DNA of 64,000 bases, taken from Streptomyces sp. BK239. GTDB taxonomy: Bacteria; Actinomycetota; Actinomycetes; Streptomycetales; Streptomycetaceae. Made by a program: the position numbers and the translations under genes. The DNA is taken from assembly GCF_004217285.1 (NCBI RefSeq), contig NZ_SHKS01000005.1, positions 62,001 to 126,000 of the forward strand, given 5' to 3'. This document shows positions 36,022-44,016 of the stretch, one piece after another; within the stretch, counting starts at the first letter, position 1; each line of letters begins with the position of its first letter. The notes beneath the pieces were generated by a model. The model saw only the letters and a list, made by a program, of their open reading frames with translations, searched no databases and was not told the DNA's origin.

Positions 36022-36421
36022 TGCGCCCCCGCACCACTTCCACGGCATAAGCGACGCCCACGAAGAGCGCCCACGCCGGGGCGGCGATCATGCCCGGCCA
36101 GAAGCCGAGCATCAATGAAGGCAAGAAGAAACCGCCGCCCATGGCGAGATCTCGAGTGAGGTAGGGCGGACGGCCCTCGTATCGGGGGTACTTCGCGAAA
36201 ACCCAGACATAGTGGAGGAGGCAGCCGACTATCCCGGCCTCATAGGCGTAGAGAACGTCGTTTCTCAGGAACGCCGGGACCAGAATCATGATGCCGATTA
36301 CTGGAAAGACAAGCGGCATTCCGATGAACAATGTCAGCCTGAGCCGCCGGTTGGGGCCAGTGCCGAGTCCCGTGCGGGCAGCTTCGGCTTCGGCAATGCG
36401 TCGTGCCGAGTGCAGGTCCAT
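36008..36421 (-). CDS. Small membrane protein of the type VII-like locus
   Basis: A 137-residue protein with a basic N-terminus and four hydrophobic stretches: about 28-50 (LTLFIGMPLVFPVIGIMILV), 58-77 (LYAYEAGIVGCLLHYVWVF), 92-108 and 110-128 (PGMIAAPAWALFVGVAYAV). No family recognised. It lies 9 bp after the large coiled-coil/membrane gene and overlaps the next gene, so it belongs to the same operon. Confidence 0.65.
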   Translation of the reverse strand: MDLHSARRIAEAEAARTGLGTGPNRRLRLTLFIGMPLVFPVIGIMILVPAFLRNDVLYAYEAGIVGCLLHYVWVFAKYPRYEGRPPYLTRDLAMGGGFFLPSLMLGFWPGMIAAPAWALFVGVAYAVEVVRGRNGHR

Positions 36422-36430
36422 GATCGCTCC

Positions 36431-37780
36431 TCACCAATGGGTGTCGGGGGCGGGCTTCAGGGTGTTGTCTTTCCAGTCGGAATACCCCTCGTTGTACGGC
36501 TTTTCGCCAGTTCCCAGGTTTTCGTGGGTCCAGCTTGTCATGTCGCTCTTGCCGAGCGCCTTGTCCATGACGTCCATTCCCATGCCGGTCCACGCGATGC
36601 CGAGGCCCACCTGATAGGACTTGTACGCCTTGTCCGCTGCGGCCCCGGCGGCCGCCGGGAAGGTGGCCTTGTTCGCCTTCAGCATCTTGGCCAGGCCGGC
36701 CATCTCCTTGTCGCCGAGGTGCACCAGCGTCGACAGCGGGCTGACCCTCAGCGGCCCCTTGGTCACCAGACCGACGTTCTGGGAGATGGACTTGCGCATG
36801 CTGTTACGGGCAGCACCGAGGGCCTGTCGTCCCGTCCCGTCCGGCATTTTGGACATCAGGCGTCCCATGTCGTCCATGACTCCCTTGACGCCACGGAGTC
36901 CTCGGCTCAGGCCGGCAGTCCGAGCGGCCTGAGCGGCGCCTACCGTGGCCTTGGCGCCGCTGGCGAGCTTTGCAGCGGCTCCAAGGCCTCCCACGACAAG
37001 CAGCCCGCCCACGACGTCAAAAATGACATCCGTCCAGGTGGCGTCGCCGGATGCCACCAGCGCGAGTCTGAGCAAGATCGTGACACCCGCGATGACGAGG
37101 ACGAGCATGTTCAGGCCGGGAATAGCGAGTGCTAGAAAACCTGCGAACGTCGCGACCCAGCCGAGAACATCGATGAAAGCCTTGATCTCATCCGCATGGT
37201 CATGGATCCAGCCCTTGACGTTGTCCCACCACGAGTCCTCGATCACGTCCTCGATCTCGTCGCGGATCTTCCCGGCATGGTGGTTGGCGCGGGTGTCCCG
37301 GGCGCCGGTGATGTCGTTCAGCCGCTTTCGGTACGACTGGAGGGGATCCCCCTCCGCGCCACTGACGGAGGGTCGGGGAGCGTCCTTGTCGGCGGAGTCG
37401 GCTTCCTTCTTCTTTTCCGCCTCGACCTCGCCTTGCTTCTCCTTCGCCTGGCGCAGGACCTTGTCGGCGTCCGACTGGAAGTCCTCCAACTCGTTAGACC
37501 AGTTGGTCAGATGGCCGTGGACCCGCTCGTAACGGCTGGCCACCTCCCGCATGTGCTTCTCCAGCGTGCCGGACTCCTCGCGCAGGCGTTTGACGTACTT
37601 GCCCTTGAGGGTCTCCTCGTCGCTAATAGCTTTAAGATTCTTGGCTTGGTCCCGGAGTTTCTCGGCGACCGAGACCATGTGCTTGACCTCGGCACGGATC
37701 TCCTCCGGATCACCGGGAACCGGGTCGGAGTCACACAGCGGCTGCCAATCGACCGGACGGCGCTTGGATGTAGGTGTCAC
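36431..37780 (-). CDS. Large coiled-coil/membrane protein, candidate type VII substrate
   Basis: A 449-residue protein. Residues about 25-130 form a long coiled coil (EIRAEVKHMVSVAEKLRDQAKN, LEDFQSDADKVLRQAKEKQ), like the helical N-terminal domain of LXG or WXG100-like substrates. A hydrophobic block at about 190-275 (VLGWVATFAGFLALAIPGLNMLVLV, VIFDVVGGLLVVGGLGAAA) can form two or three membrane helices, then an Ala/Gly-rich C-terminal region. Its ATG overlaps the stop of a small Esx-like gene by 4 bp, the usual arrangement for a substrate and its small helical partner. The C-terminus matches no toxin family I know. Confidence 0.65.
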   Translation of the reverse strand: MTPTSKRRPVDWQPLCDSDPVPGDPEEIRAEVKHMVSVAEKLRDQAKNLKAISDEETLKGKYVKRLREESGTLEKHMREVASRYERVHGHLTNWSNELEDFQSDADKVLRQAKEKQGEVEAEKKKEADSADKDAPRPSVSGAEGDPLQSYRKRLNDITGARDTRANHHAGKIRDEIEDVIEDSWWDNVKGWIHDHADEIKAFIDVLGWVATFAGFLALAIPGLNMLVLVIAGVTILLRLALVASGDATWTDVIFDVVGGLLVVGGLGAAAKLASGAKATVGAAQAARTAGLSRGLRGVKGVMDDMGRLMSKMPDGTGRQALGAARNSMRKSISQNVGLVTKGPLRVSPLSTLVHLGDKEMAGLAKMLKANKATFPAAAGAAADKAYKSYQVGLGIAWTGMGMDVMDKALGKSDMTSWTHENLGTGEKPYNEGYSDWKDNTLKPAPDTHW

Positions 37781-38076
37781 TGCTTCTGCTTCTTCTTGCC
37801 CTGCTCGGCCAACTGCACGTCCAGATCCATAAACGCCTTCTTGGTTCCGGACACCATCTCACCCACCGATTCGAGTGACTCGACGAGCCGGGTGCGGTAG
37901 TCGTCCCAGTTGTTGACGAAGGCCACCATGACGTCGGCTATGGCACCAGCGCCCCAGTGCTTGTCCATGTCGTCGCGACGGTTCTCGATGTCTTCGAAGG
38001 TCTTCTTGAGTTGCCCGAGCTTGCGTTCGCAGTCCGCTAGGAACTCGTAGTTGACCGTCAGGTCCGGATCGGCCAT
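37777..38076 (-). CDS. Esx-like small helical protein
   Basis: A 99-residue protein predicted as a helical hairpin: helix 1 about 8-38 (FLADCERKLGQLKKTFEDIENR), a turn with Trp (DKHWGAGAI, about 44-52), and helix 2 about 53-85 (VMVAFVNNWDDYRTRLVESLES). Size and the Trp-Gly turn fit the WXG100 superfamily, though the exact W-x-G spacing is not kept. It has a Lys/Gln-rich tail. GAAAGGG precedes the ATG at 38076; another start 10 codons earlier is possible. It is translationally coupled to the large coiled-coil protein, a likely partner. Confidence 0.72.
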   Translation of the reverse strand: MADPDLTVNYEFLADCERKLGQLKKTFEDIENRRDDMDKHWGAGAIADVMVAFVNNWDDYRTRLVESLESVGEMVSGTKKAFMDLDVQLAEQGKKKQKQ

Positions 38077-38116
38077 GGACGCCCTTTCGTCTGTGCGTGC
38101 TTTCACTGAGGTCGCT

Positions 38117-39160
38117 TTACCGGTTGACGGCCTGGATCTCCTGGACGGTCACCGCCTGGTCGTTGCCGAACGTCCCGTCGGGAAGGGCACCGCCTGTTCC
38201 GCCGCTGCCTGTCCAGCTGATCTGCCAGGTGACCGTCGCCTGCAGCTTGAAGGTGCCGCCGCCCGAGGAGCGGAGGTACTTGAGACCGCACGGCGGGGTC
38301 TGGTCCGACTTGCCGACGGCGTACGGTGCGCCGATCGAACCGTCGGCGTTGATCGTGCACTCGCCCGAGCCGGGGTAGGTTTCCGCGTCCGGGGTGCCTG
38401 GTTCGAGCTTCAGCGAGACCGGCTTGGCGGTGGTCGTGGCCTGGATGTTGAGACCGGGCACGGCGAGCGAGGCGGTGACCGAGACCTCCTTGAACCGGGC
38501 TTTGTCGAGCCAGGCCCAGGTCGGGAGGTTGACCTTGGTGGTGCCGGCAGGTGCCAGGGTGACCTTGGTGGTGGGGAGCTGGATGCGGTTGTAGGCGAGT
38601 TCAGCGAGGACTTGCGGGGTCACCGCGTTCGGTACTTGCGGAGAGGCGCCATTCTCGACCCAGAATGGCTGCTTGTCGCAGAGTTGGGCTTCGGGTTCCA
38701 TCCAGCGGTCTTCGTCGCGGACCGAGACCCACCAGTTGCCCTTGTCCTTTTGATCCAGGTTGTAGTTCTTGTACGTGCCGTCCTTGTACTCGTCGCGGAA
38801 CATGCCGACGGAGGCCTTGGCGTAGCTGTGCTGGCCGGGCGTGTTGACCGTCTCGGTGTACATGTCCTCGACGTACTTGGCGAAGTCGTCCGCTCTTCTA
38901 GGTTCGTACCAGCAGGCGGGAGGGGTCCAGTCGCCGACGGGCTGCACCTGCTTGGTGCCTCTGGTATTGCCGCGGGTGGAGCCGGTGTACGACACCTTGG
39001 ACACGATGCTGGTGCCCTGCTGTCCGCCACCGGTCACCGTTTTCTCACCGTTGGACCCGCCCGGAGTGCCCCATGCGAACGCTGAACCGGGCGTGAGAGC
39101 GAGAATTGCTACCGTCGCCCCTGCGATGAGCCACTGACGCTGCGGCTTCACTGAAGGCAC
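38117..39160 (-). CDS. Secreted protein B1 of the duplicated exported pair
   Basis: A 347-residue exported protein with a signal peptide (WLIAGATVAILALTPGSAFA, cleavage near residue 29). The mature part starts with a Gly/Thr-rich linker, then a domain opening WTPPACWYEP, then a middle region with four-part beta sequence (VLAELAYNRIQLPTTKVTLAP, LPTWAWLDKARFKEVSV), and ends with PPCGLKYLRSS and TWQISWTG. Family unknown. Its closest visible relative is the product of 40041-41069, with the same blocks throughout. The GTG overlaps the stop of a lipoprotein gene by 13 bp, so lipoprotein and secreted protein are made together. Confidence 0.75.
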   Translation of the reverse strand: MPSVKPQRQWLIAGATVAILALTPGSAFAWGTPGGSNGEKTVTGGGQQGTSIVSKVSYTGSTRGNTRGTKQVQPVGDWTPPACWYEPRRADDFAKYVEDMYTETVNTPGQHSYAKASVGMFRDEYKDGTYKNYNLDQKDKGNWWVSVRDEDRWMEPEAQLCDKQPFWVENGASPQVPNAVTPQVLAELAYNRIQLPTTKVTLAPAGTTKVNLPTWAWLDKARFKEVSVTASLAVPGLNIQATTTAKPVSLKLEPGTPDAETYPGSGECTINADGSIGAPYAVGKSDQTPPCGLKYLRSSGGGTFKLQATVTWQISWTGSGGTGGALPDGTFGNDQAVTVQEIQAVNR

Positions 39161-39801
39161 TTCTGGTTCCCCCGCTCTGATTCGAGCTTCGTGGTCTGCC
39201 AGACACCGTTGCTGTTCTTCTCCAGGCGCGTGCTGTACAGGACGTACGAGTCGTTGGTCGCCGCCACCTCGTCGACCTTGTTGGTCTTCCGGTTCTTGTT
39301 GAACGCCTTGCTCTCGTCCGCGCAGTACGAGACACCAGCGGACTTGGCGTCGAAGACTGCGATGTTGGGGGCGTAGTAGCGGACCGCACCGTGGTAGGTG
39401 AACCCTGCGTCCACGATCTCCTTGACCCAGTCCTGGCTTCCCGCGAGGGCCGCTCCGGTCTGGTAGAACTTCAGCGCTGCAGACTCGGGGTCCCCCTTGG
39501 TGACCGAGTAGGTCACCGCGGTTTGAGCTCGGCCGGCGTCCATCAGGATGGCGTCCTTCGTAGCGTCACCCACCTTCCAGCTCTCGAAGGCTTCCGTGAC
39601 GTCGTTGGGCAGCGTCATGTCGGGTCTCTGTAGAGCCCCGGTGGATGCGCTGGCCGAACCCAGCGGTGAACTGGACCCCGTGTCCGCTCCCGCGATCTTG
39701 TCCTTCCCTGCCGAGTCGTCACCACCGCCCCCACACCCGGTCAGCAGTAGGGCTGCGGTCGCGGTGAGCGCGAGAGCAACGGGCAAAGTGCGGCGCTTCA
39801 C
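39148..39801 (-). CDS. Lipoprotein A1 of the duplicated exported pair
   Basis: A 217-residue lipoprotein: the signal peptide ends in a good lipobox (LLLTGCGGG, Cys about residue 22), followed by a Ser/Gly linker and a domain of about 150 residues with YSVTKGDPESAALKFYQTG, VSYCADESKAFNK and a C-terminal Cys (GNQKCLQ). The GTG at 39801 follows GGGGAG by 6 nt; the frame is open further upstream without coding sense. The paralogue is at 41069-41725. The fold resembles small NTF2-like lipoproteins, but this is only an impression. Confidence 0.78.
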   Translation of the reverse strand: MKRRTLPVALALTATAALLLTGCGGGGDDSAGKDKIAGADTGSSSPLGSASASTGALQRPDMTLPNDVTEAFESWKVGDATKDAILMDAGRAQTAVTYSVTKGDPESAALKFYQTGAALAGSQDWVKEIVDAGFTYHGAVRYYAPNIAVFDAKSAGVSYCADESKAFNKNRKTNKVDEVAATNDSYVLYSTRLEKNSNGVWQTTKLESERGNQKCLQ

Positions 39802-40040
39802 AGTGGACTCCCCGTGAGACAACAGTGCATGCAAGAGCACTGACGCTATCGGGGTGGAGCGTGGTTCGCCAGGTTGGGCCCTGCCGCGGTGGCGGCAGAA
39901 GAAGCCACCGTCGAACACGGCTCATGAAGTGGACACTTCGCTCGCTGCGCCACCTGGTGGCTTTGACCAACGGGCCCACTTCGCATGCGCTATCGGCAAC
40001 CCGGCTGATTCCGCGACAAGATCGCTTGGTCAGACCGGAG

Positions 40041-41069
40041 TCAGCGGTTGACGGCCTGGATCTCTTGAACCACCACGTTCTGGGGTGCGCCGAAGGAGCC
40101 GTCCGGGAGGGTGCCGCCCGGGGTGCCGGTGCCCGTCCAGGTGATCTTCCAGGTGACGGTGGCCCTGAGGGTGAACGACGCGTCGCCCGAGGAGCGCAGG
40201 TACCTCACTCCGCAGGGCGGGGTCCGGTCGGCCTTGCCCTTCTCGTACGGTTCGCCGATGCGGCCGCCCGCGATCTCGCAGAGCCCTGAGGCGGGGTAGG
40301 TCTCCGCGTCCGGTGTGCCCGGGTCGATCTTCAGTGAGAGCGGTGTGGCCGTGGTGGTGGCGCTGATGCGGAGGGCGGGGACGGAGGCGGTGACGGAGAC
40401 CGGCTTGAAGTCCGCGCCGTCCAGCCAGGCCCACGTCGGAAGGTTGACCTTCGTCGTGCCGGCGGGGGCGAGGGTGACCGCGGTGGTGGGGACGCGGATC
40501 TCGGCGTAGGCGAGTTCGGCGAGGATCTCGGGGGTGATCGCGTTCTGGATGCCGGGGGGAGGGGGGTCGCCGGCGTCGACCCAGAAGTAGTCGGCCTCGC
40601 ACTTGTCCCAGCCGGGCGGGAAGGACTTGTTGACGTACGAACCCCACCAGTAGCCCTTGCCGGTCCTGTCCTTGTTGAAGTCCTTGGTCGGGTCTTCCTT
40701 GTTGAGGTACTTCTTCCGCTGTTCGGCGTCCCACTCGTAGCCGGTGGAGTCCGCCGCCCAGATCGGCTCCAGGTAGGCCTGGAGCTGCTCCGGTGTGTAC
40801 TTCGGCGCGTACCAGCAGGCGGGCGGGGTCCAGGAAGTCGTCGCGGTGACGGGGCCGGCGGTGGGGCCGGCGCCGTTCTTGGAACGATCGAAGACGATGC
40901 CTCCGGCGGTTGCGGAGAGGGTGTCGCCGTCGACGTCCCCCGAAGTCCCCGTCGAGTTCTGGGTGTTTCCGTTCAGTGTGTCATCAGCGCGCGCCACGCT
41001 CGGCAGGGCCAGAAGCACGAGGCACATTCCGGCAGTGATCAGTACCGGAGGCGTCGCTGATACGCGCAT
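40041..41069 (-). CDS. Secreted protein B2 of the duplicated exported pair
   Basis: A 342-residue exported protein with a signal peptide (VLITAGMCLVLLALPSVARA, cleavage near residue 29). It repeats the blocks of the product of 38117-39160 in order: WTPPACWYAPK, VLAELAYAEI with LPTTAV-like context, LPTWAWLDGADFKPVSV, PDAETYP, PPCGVRYLRSS, TWKITWTG and VQEIQAVNR at the end. The ATG overlaps the stop of the lipoprotein gene (TGATG). The frame continues open upstream only because of composition. Function unknown; the pair may be surface components linked to the secretion locus. Confidence 0.75.
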   Translation of the reverse strand: MRVSATPPVLITAGMCLVLLALPSVARADDTLNGNTQNSTGTSGDVDGDTLSATAGGIVFDRSKNGAGPTAGPVTATTSWTPPACWYAPKYTPEQLQAYLEPIWAADSTGYEWDAEQRKKYLNKEDPTKDFNKDRTGKGYWWGSYVNKSFPPGWDKCEADYFWVDAGDPPPPGIQNAITPEILAELAYAEIRVPTTAVTLAPAGTTKVNLPTWAWLDGADFKPVSVTASVPALRISATTTATPLSLKIDPGTPDAETYPASGLCEIAGGRIGEPYEKGKADRTPPCGVRYLRSSGDASFTLRATVTWKITWTGTGTPGGTLPDGSFGAPQNVVVQEIQAVNR

Positions 41070-41725
41070 CAGGGCTGGCACTGGGCACTCCCACTCTGAG
41101 AAACGATCTTCTGGATCACCCACACGCCCTTGCCGTTCTTCTTCAGCGACGTGTGATACGAAACGTAACTCTTGGCCGTGACTTGGGTCCTCTTGACCTC
41201 GTTGGTCTTGAGGTACTTCACATACGCCTTGCCCTGGTCCTCGCAGTAGCTCAGTGACGCGGTCCCGCCTTTGTCGACGCTCACCTGCGGGTCGTAGAAG
41301 CGATAGGCCCCAGTGACGCTCGCTTTGTTGTCCACGTAGGTCTGGATGAACTTCTGCGTCCCGACGGCGGCTTCGCCCTCGTAGTAATAGAGGTACGCCT
41401 TGTCCAGGGCGTTCTGGTTCACAATGGCCAGGTCCACGGCCTTGATGGACTGCTCGCTGTCGCTCAGGACAGCGTCCTTGTCGGCGTCCCCGGTCTTGGA
41501 CCAGTCGAAGGCGTATGACAAGTCGGAGGGCAGCTCGATGCGAGGTCGATCGGCCGAAGGGCGGGTCGGGGTGGTCGATGTTGCGGTGGTCGCGGGCGCC
41601 GTCTCCGCGCCGTCGATCTTGTCGTTGGACTTCGTGTCGTTGGTTCCGCCGCCGCAAGCCGTCAGCAGGAGGGCGGCCGTCGCTCCGGCGGCGGCTGTGG
41701 TGAGCAGGCGTGGGCGGCGGGTCAC
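41069..41725 (-). CDS. Lipoprotein A2 of the duplicated exported pair
   Basis: A 218-residue lipoprotein with a signal peptide and lipobox (ALLLTACGGG, Cys about residue 24), a Thr/Ser-rich linker and a domain that parallels the product of 39148-39801 (LSYCEDQGKAYVKYLKTNEV against VSYCADESKAFNKNRKTNKV; GVWVIQKIVSQSGSAQC near the end). It is the first gene of the minus-strand run and is coupled to B2. Two conserved cysteines (mid-domain and C-terminal) could form a disulfide. Confidence 0.78.
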   Translation of the reverse strand: MTRRPRLLTTAAAGATAALLLTACGGGTNDTKSNDKIDGAETAPATTATSTTPTRPSADRPRIELPSDLSYAFDWSKTGDADKDAVLSDSEQSIKAVDLAIVNQNALDKAYLYYYEGEAAVGTQKFIQTYVDNKASVTGAYRFYDPQVSVDKGGTASLSYCEDQGKAYVKYLKTNEVKRTQVTAKSYVSYHTSLKKNGKGVWVIQKIVSQSGSAQCQP

Positions 41726-42310
41726 GAGGGGCTCCTGACGGGGCGTATGGGGGTTGGGAGAGCAGCGTTACGGTAGCCGGGGGCCGGGCGGCGGCACCAG
41801 AGAGAGTCGCTGTCGGTGGATCAGAGACGCAGTAGCCGCCATTCACGGTTCCGTCGAGCCGGGTTCCCATTGGGAGCCGTGGTGGCGCGTGAGCTGGTTC
41901 GAGAACGTGAGCCTGGCGTCCAGTTCGACTGCTGTGCCGCAAAGTGACCTCGTCAGAGCCGGCAAAGGCGAGGGAAGATTCCCTTCTGCACACCGTGCTC
42001 CAACCGATGTCGCACGACCGTCAACGGAACCGCCCCACACCGCAGTTGTCCCCCGACAGCGCGGCGCTCGCTGTGTCGCGAGGGTTCGGGCGCGCCTTGA
42101 GGGGCTTATGTGCGGCTGATACCGTGCGAACGCTTGACACTCGCCCCGGCCCCGGCCGGCCGGTCGCCGCAGGTCTCGCCGCGTTCGCCTCAAGTGCGAA
42201 GTCCTGGGGAAGTCCTGAGTGAGTGTGCGCATGGTCGGTCATCGCCGTGCGTGTGACAGGCGGTCTCAAACGGTCCAGACGGTTTTCTGGGTGTGACGGG
42301 GAGCGGTTGC
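41726..42310. other. 585-bp intergenic region between the exported pair and the Tad operon
   Basis: This gap lies between divergent transcription units and must hold promoters for both. Short open frames cross it but none has coding bias or a convincing ribosome site. A C/G-rich run at about 42140-42170 is low complexity. I see no terminator, RNA gene or repeat. Confidence 0.5.
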
Positions 42311-43153
42311 GTGAAAATCCAGGAGCGTACGGGGGCGGGCGCGGGTCGTTCCGCGGCTCCGGCTCAACCGCCGGTCGGCGACCGGCTTCCCACCCCGCCG
42401 CGCGAGCGCAAGCCGGCGCTGGCCGCCCTCGCGGTGCTGCTCATCCTGGTCGGCGCGCTCGGCGCGACGATGCTCGTGCTGCGGGCCGGTGACCGGATCG
42501 AGGTCATGAAGGTGGTCAAGGACGTTCCGGCCGGTGAGTCCGTCGAGAAGTCGGACGTGACCTCCGTGATGGTCGCCGCGGACACTGGCGTCAAGTACGT
42601 CCACATGGACCAGATGACGCAGCTCGCGAAGCTGAAGGCCAGGTCAACCATCTACGCGGGCACCGTGCTGGTCGGCCAGATGTTCGCCGACACCGCTGAC
42701 ATCCCCGCAGGCAAAGCCTCCGTCGGTCTCGCCCTCAAGGAGGGCCAGTACCCGTCGGACATCACGGCCGGCGACACCGTGAACGTCTACAACGTCGACG
42801 GCGGCACCGGGAAGAGCGGATCGGGATCCACGTCCTCCAGCGCGTCCAACCCGCTCATCGTGGCCGGCGCGAAGGTCGGCAAGGTGAAGGAGCAGGGTGA
42901 CGCGACCGTCAGCACCGGCAACCTCGCCCTGACCCTTCTCGTCGACCAGGACGACGCCGCCGCGGTGACCCGGGCCTCGTCCGCCGGCGCGGCCGCCATC
43001 GTGCGCGTCGCCGGCACGGGCACGGCCGCCGGCTCGGGCGGCGCTTCAGGTTCCGGCAACGCGTCCGGTGACAGTGCGGGCGCGGACACAGGCTCTGACG
43101 CCGGTTCCGGCACCGGTTCTGGCGGCAGTTCCAGTTCCGGCACCGGCAACTAG
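42311..43153 (+). CDS. SAF-domain protein of the Tad pilus operon (CpaB/RcpC-like)
   Basis: A 280-residue protein with one N-terminal membrane helix (about 37-60, LAALAVLLILVGALGATMLVL), a SAF domain right after it (about 65-140: VVKDVPAGESVEKSDVTSVMV, STIYAGTVLVGQMF), and a Gly/Ser/Thr-rich C-terminal tail of about 50 residues. CpaB/RcpC proteins with this build assist pilus assembly outside the membrane. The GTG at 42311 follows GGGGAG by 7 nt; a GTG at 42293 is also in frame. It opens the Tad operon. Confidence 0.82.
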   Translation: MKIQERTGAGAGRSAAPAQPPVGDRLPTPPRERKPALAALAVLLILVGALGATMLVLRAGDRIEVMKVVKDVPAGESVEKSDVTSVMVAADTGVKYVHMDQMTQLAKLKARSTIYAGTVLVGQMFADTADIPAGKASVGLALKEGQYPSDITAGDTVNVYNVDGGTGKSGSGSTSSSASNPLIVAGAKVGKVKEQGDATVSTGNLALTLLVDQDDAAAVTRASSAGAAAIVRVAGTGTAAGSGGASGSGNASGDSAGADTGSDAGSGTGSGGSSSSGTGN

Positions 43154-43170
43154 AAGGCGGCACCCTCACC

Positions 43171-44016
43171 ATGGCGCTCATCGCTCTCGCCGCCGACAAA
43201 GGGTCCCCCGGCGTCACCACCGCGGCCGTCGCTCTCGCGGCGGTCTGGCCGCGGCGCGCGCTGCTCGCCGAGACCGACCCGGCCGGCGGTGACCTCGTCT
43301 ACCGCAGTGCCGCCGCCCACGGCGGTCCGCTCAACCCGAACACCGGGATGCTGTCCATCGCCGCCACCGCCCGCCGTGGCCTCGTTCCCGACCAACTCTG
43401 GGACCACGTACAGCCGTTGAGCGGTGGTCTGGAGGTTCTCGCAGGGTTGGGGATCGCCGAGCAGGCGGCCGGTCTGGCCGGACTGTGGCCCACCCTCGGG
43501 CATGCCTTCGCCGCGCTCGGCGACTCCCCGCAGGCTCCCGCCGACGTGATCGCCGACTGCGGGCGCGTCAGCGGGGACAGTCCTGCCGTGGAACTGTTCC
43601 CGCACGCCGCCCTCGTCCTCCTCGTCTCGCGCACCGAGCCGGAGGCGATCGCCCGCGTCCGTGACCGTGCCGCCGCCCTGTCGGCCAGGCTGCACGGCGG
43701 GCCGCGCGGCGCCGCGAGTCTCGCCACCCCGCTGATAGGCGTACTGCTGGTCGTCGATCCCGGTCACGCCGGCAAGATCTCGGGGCAGGTCAACGACATG
43801 CTGGTGCACGCCCAGACGGGCGCCAGGGTCGTCGGCACGCTCGCGGACGACCCCACCGGCGCGGACCAGTTGGCCGGCCGCAAGCGGGGCCGGCTCGACA
43901 AGTCGCTGCTCGTCCGCTCGGCCCGCAAGGTGGTCGCCGACCTCCACCAGCAGTACGGCGCGGCCTGGAGCATGCCCGCGCAGGCGCACCAGGGCCACGC
44001 TGGAGCCGGGCGGTGA
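43171..44016 (+). CDS. CpaE/MinD-like protein with altered P-loop
   Basis: A 281-residue protein of the SIMIBI/ParA-MinD fold, in the place of CpaE in the Tad operon. The N-terminal loop is ADKGSPGVTTAAVAL (residues about 8-22): the MinD signature Lys before the loop and the TT are kept, but the usual GKT Lys is Val. The strand LLAETDPAGGDL (about 31-42) matches the switch I aspartate motif, and VIADCGRVSGDS the Walker B-like region. It may bind nucleotide weakly or act only as scaffold and localiser. It is coupled to tadA by a 4-bp overlap. Confidence 0.75.
   Translation: MALIALAADKGSPGVTTAAVALAAVWPRRALLAETDPAGGDLVYRSAAAHGGPLNPNTGMLSIAATARRGLVPDQLWDHVQPLSGGLEVLAGLGIAEQAAGLAGLWPTLGHAFAALGDSPQAPADVIADCGRVSGDSPAVELFPHAALVLLVSRTEPEAIARVRDRAAALSARLHGGPRGAASLATPLIGVLLVVDPGHAGKISGQVNDMLVHAQTGARVVGTLADDPTGADQLAGRKRGRLDKSLLVRSARKVVADLHQQYGAAWSMPAQAHQGHAGAGR

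Noticed and set aside
38360-40330. Interpreting the similarity of 38117-39160 and 40041-41069 as an assembly duplication
   Set aside because: The copies differ at many codons and in linker sequence and length, so they are diverged paralogues, not a sequencing or assembly repeat.
41944-42222. A 92-codon open frame in the gap before the Tad operon
   Set aside because: No ribosome site, no recognisable domain, and codon use not typical of the neighbours.
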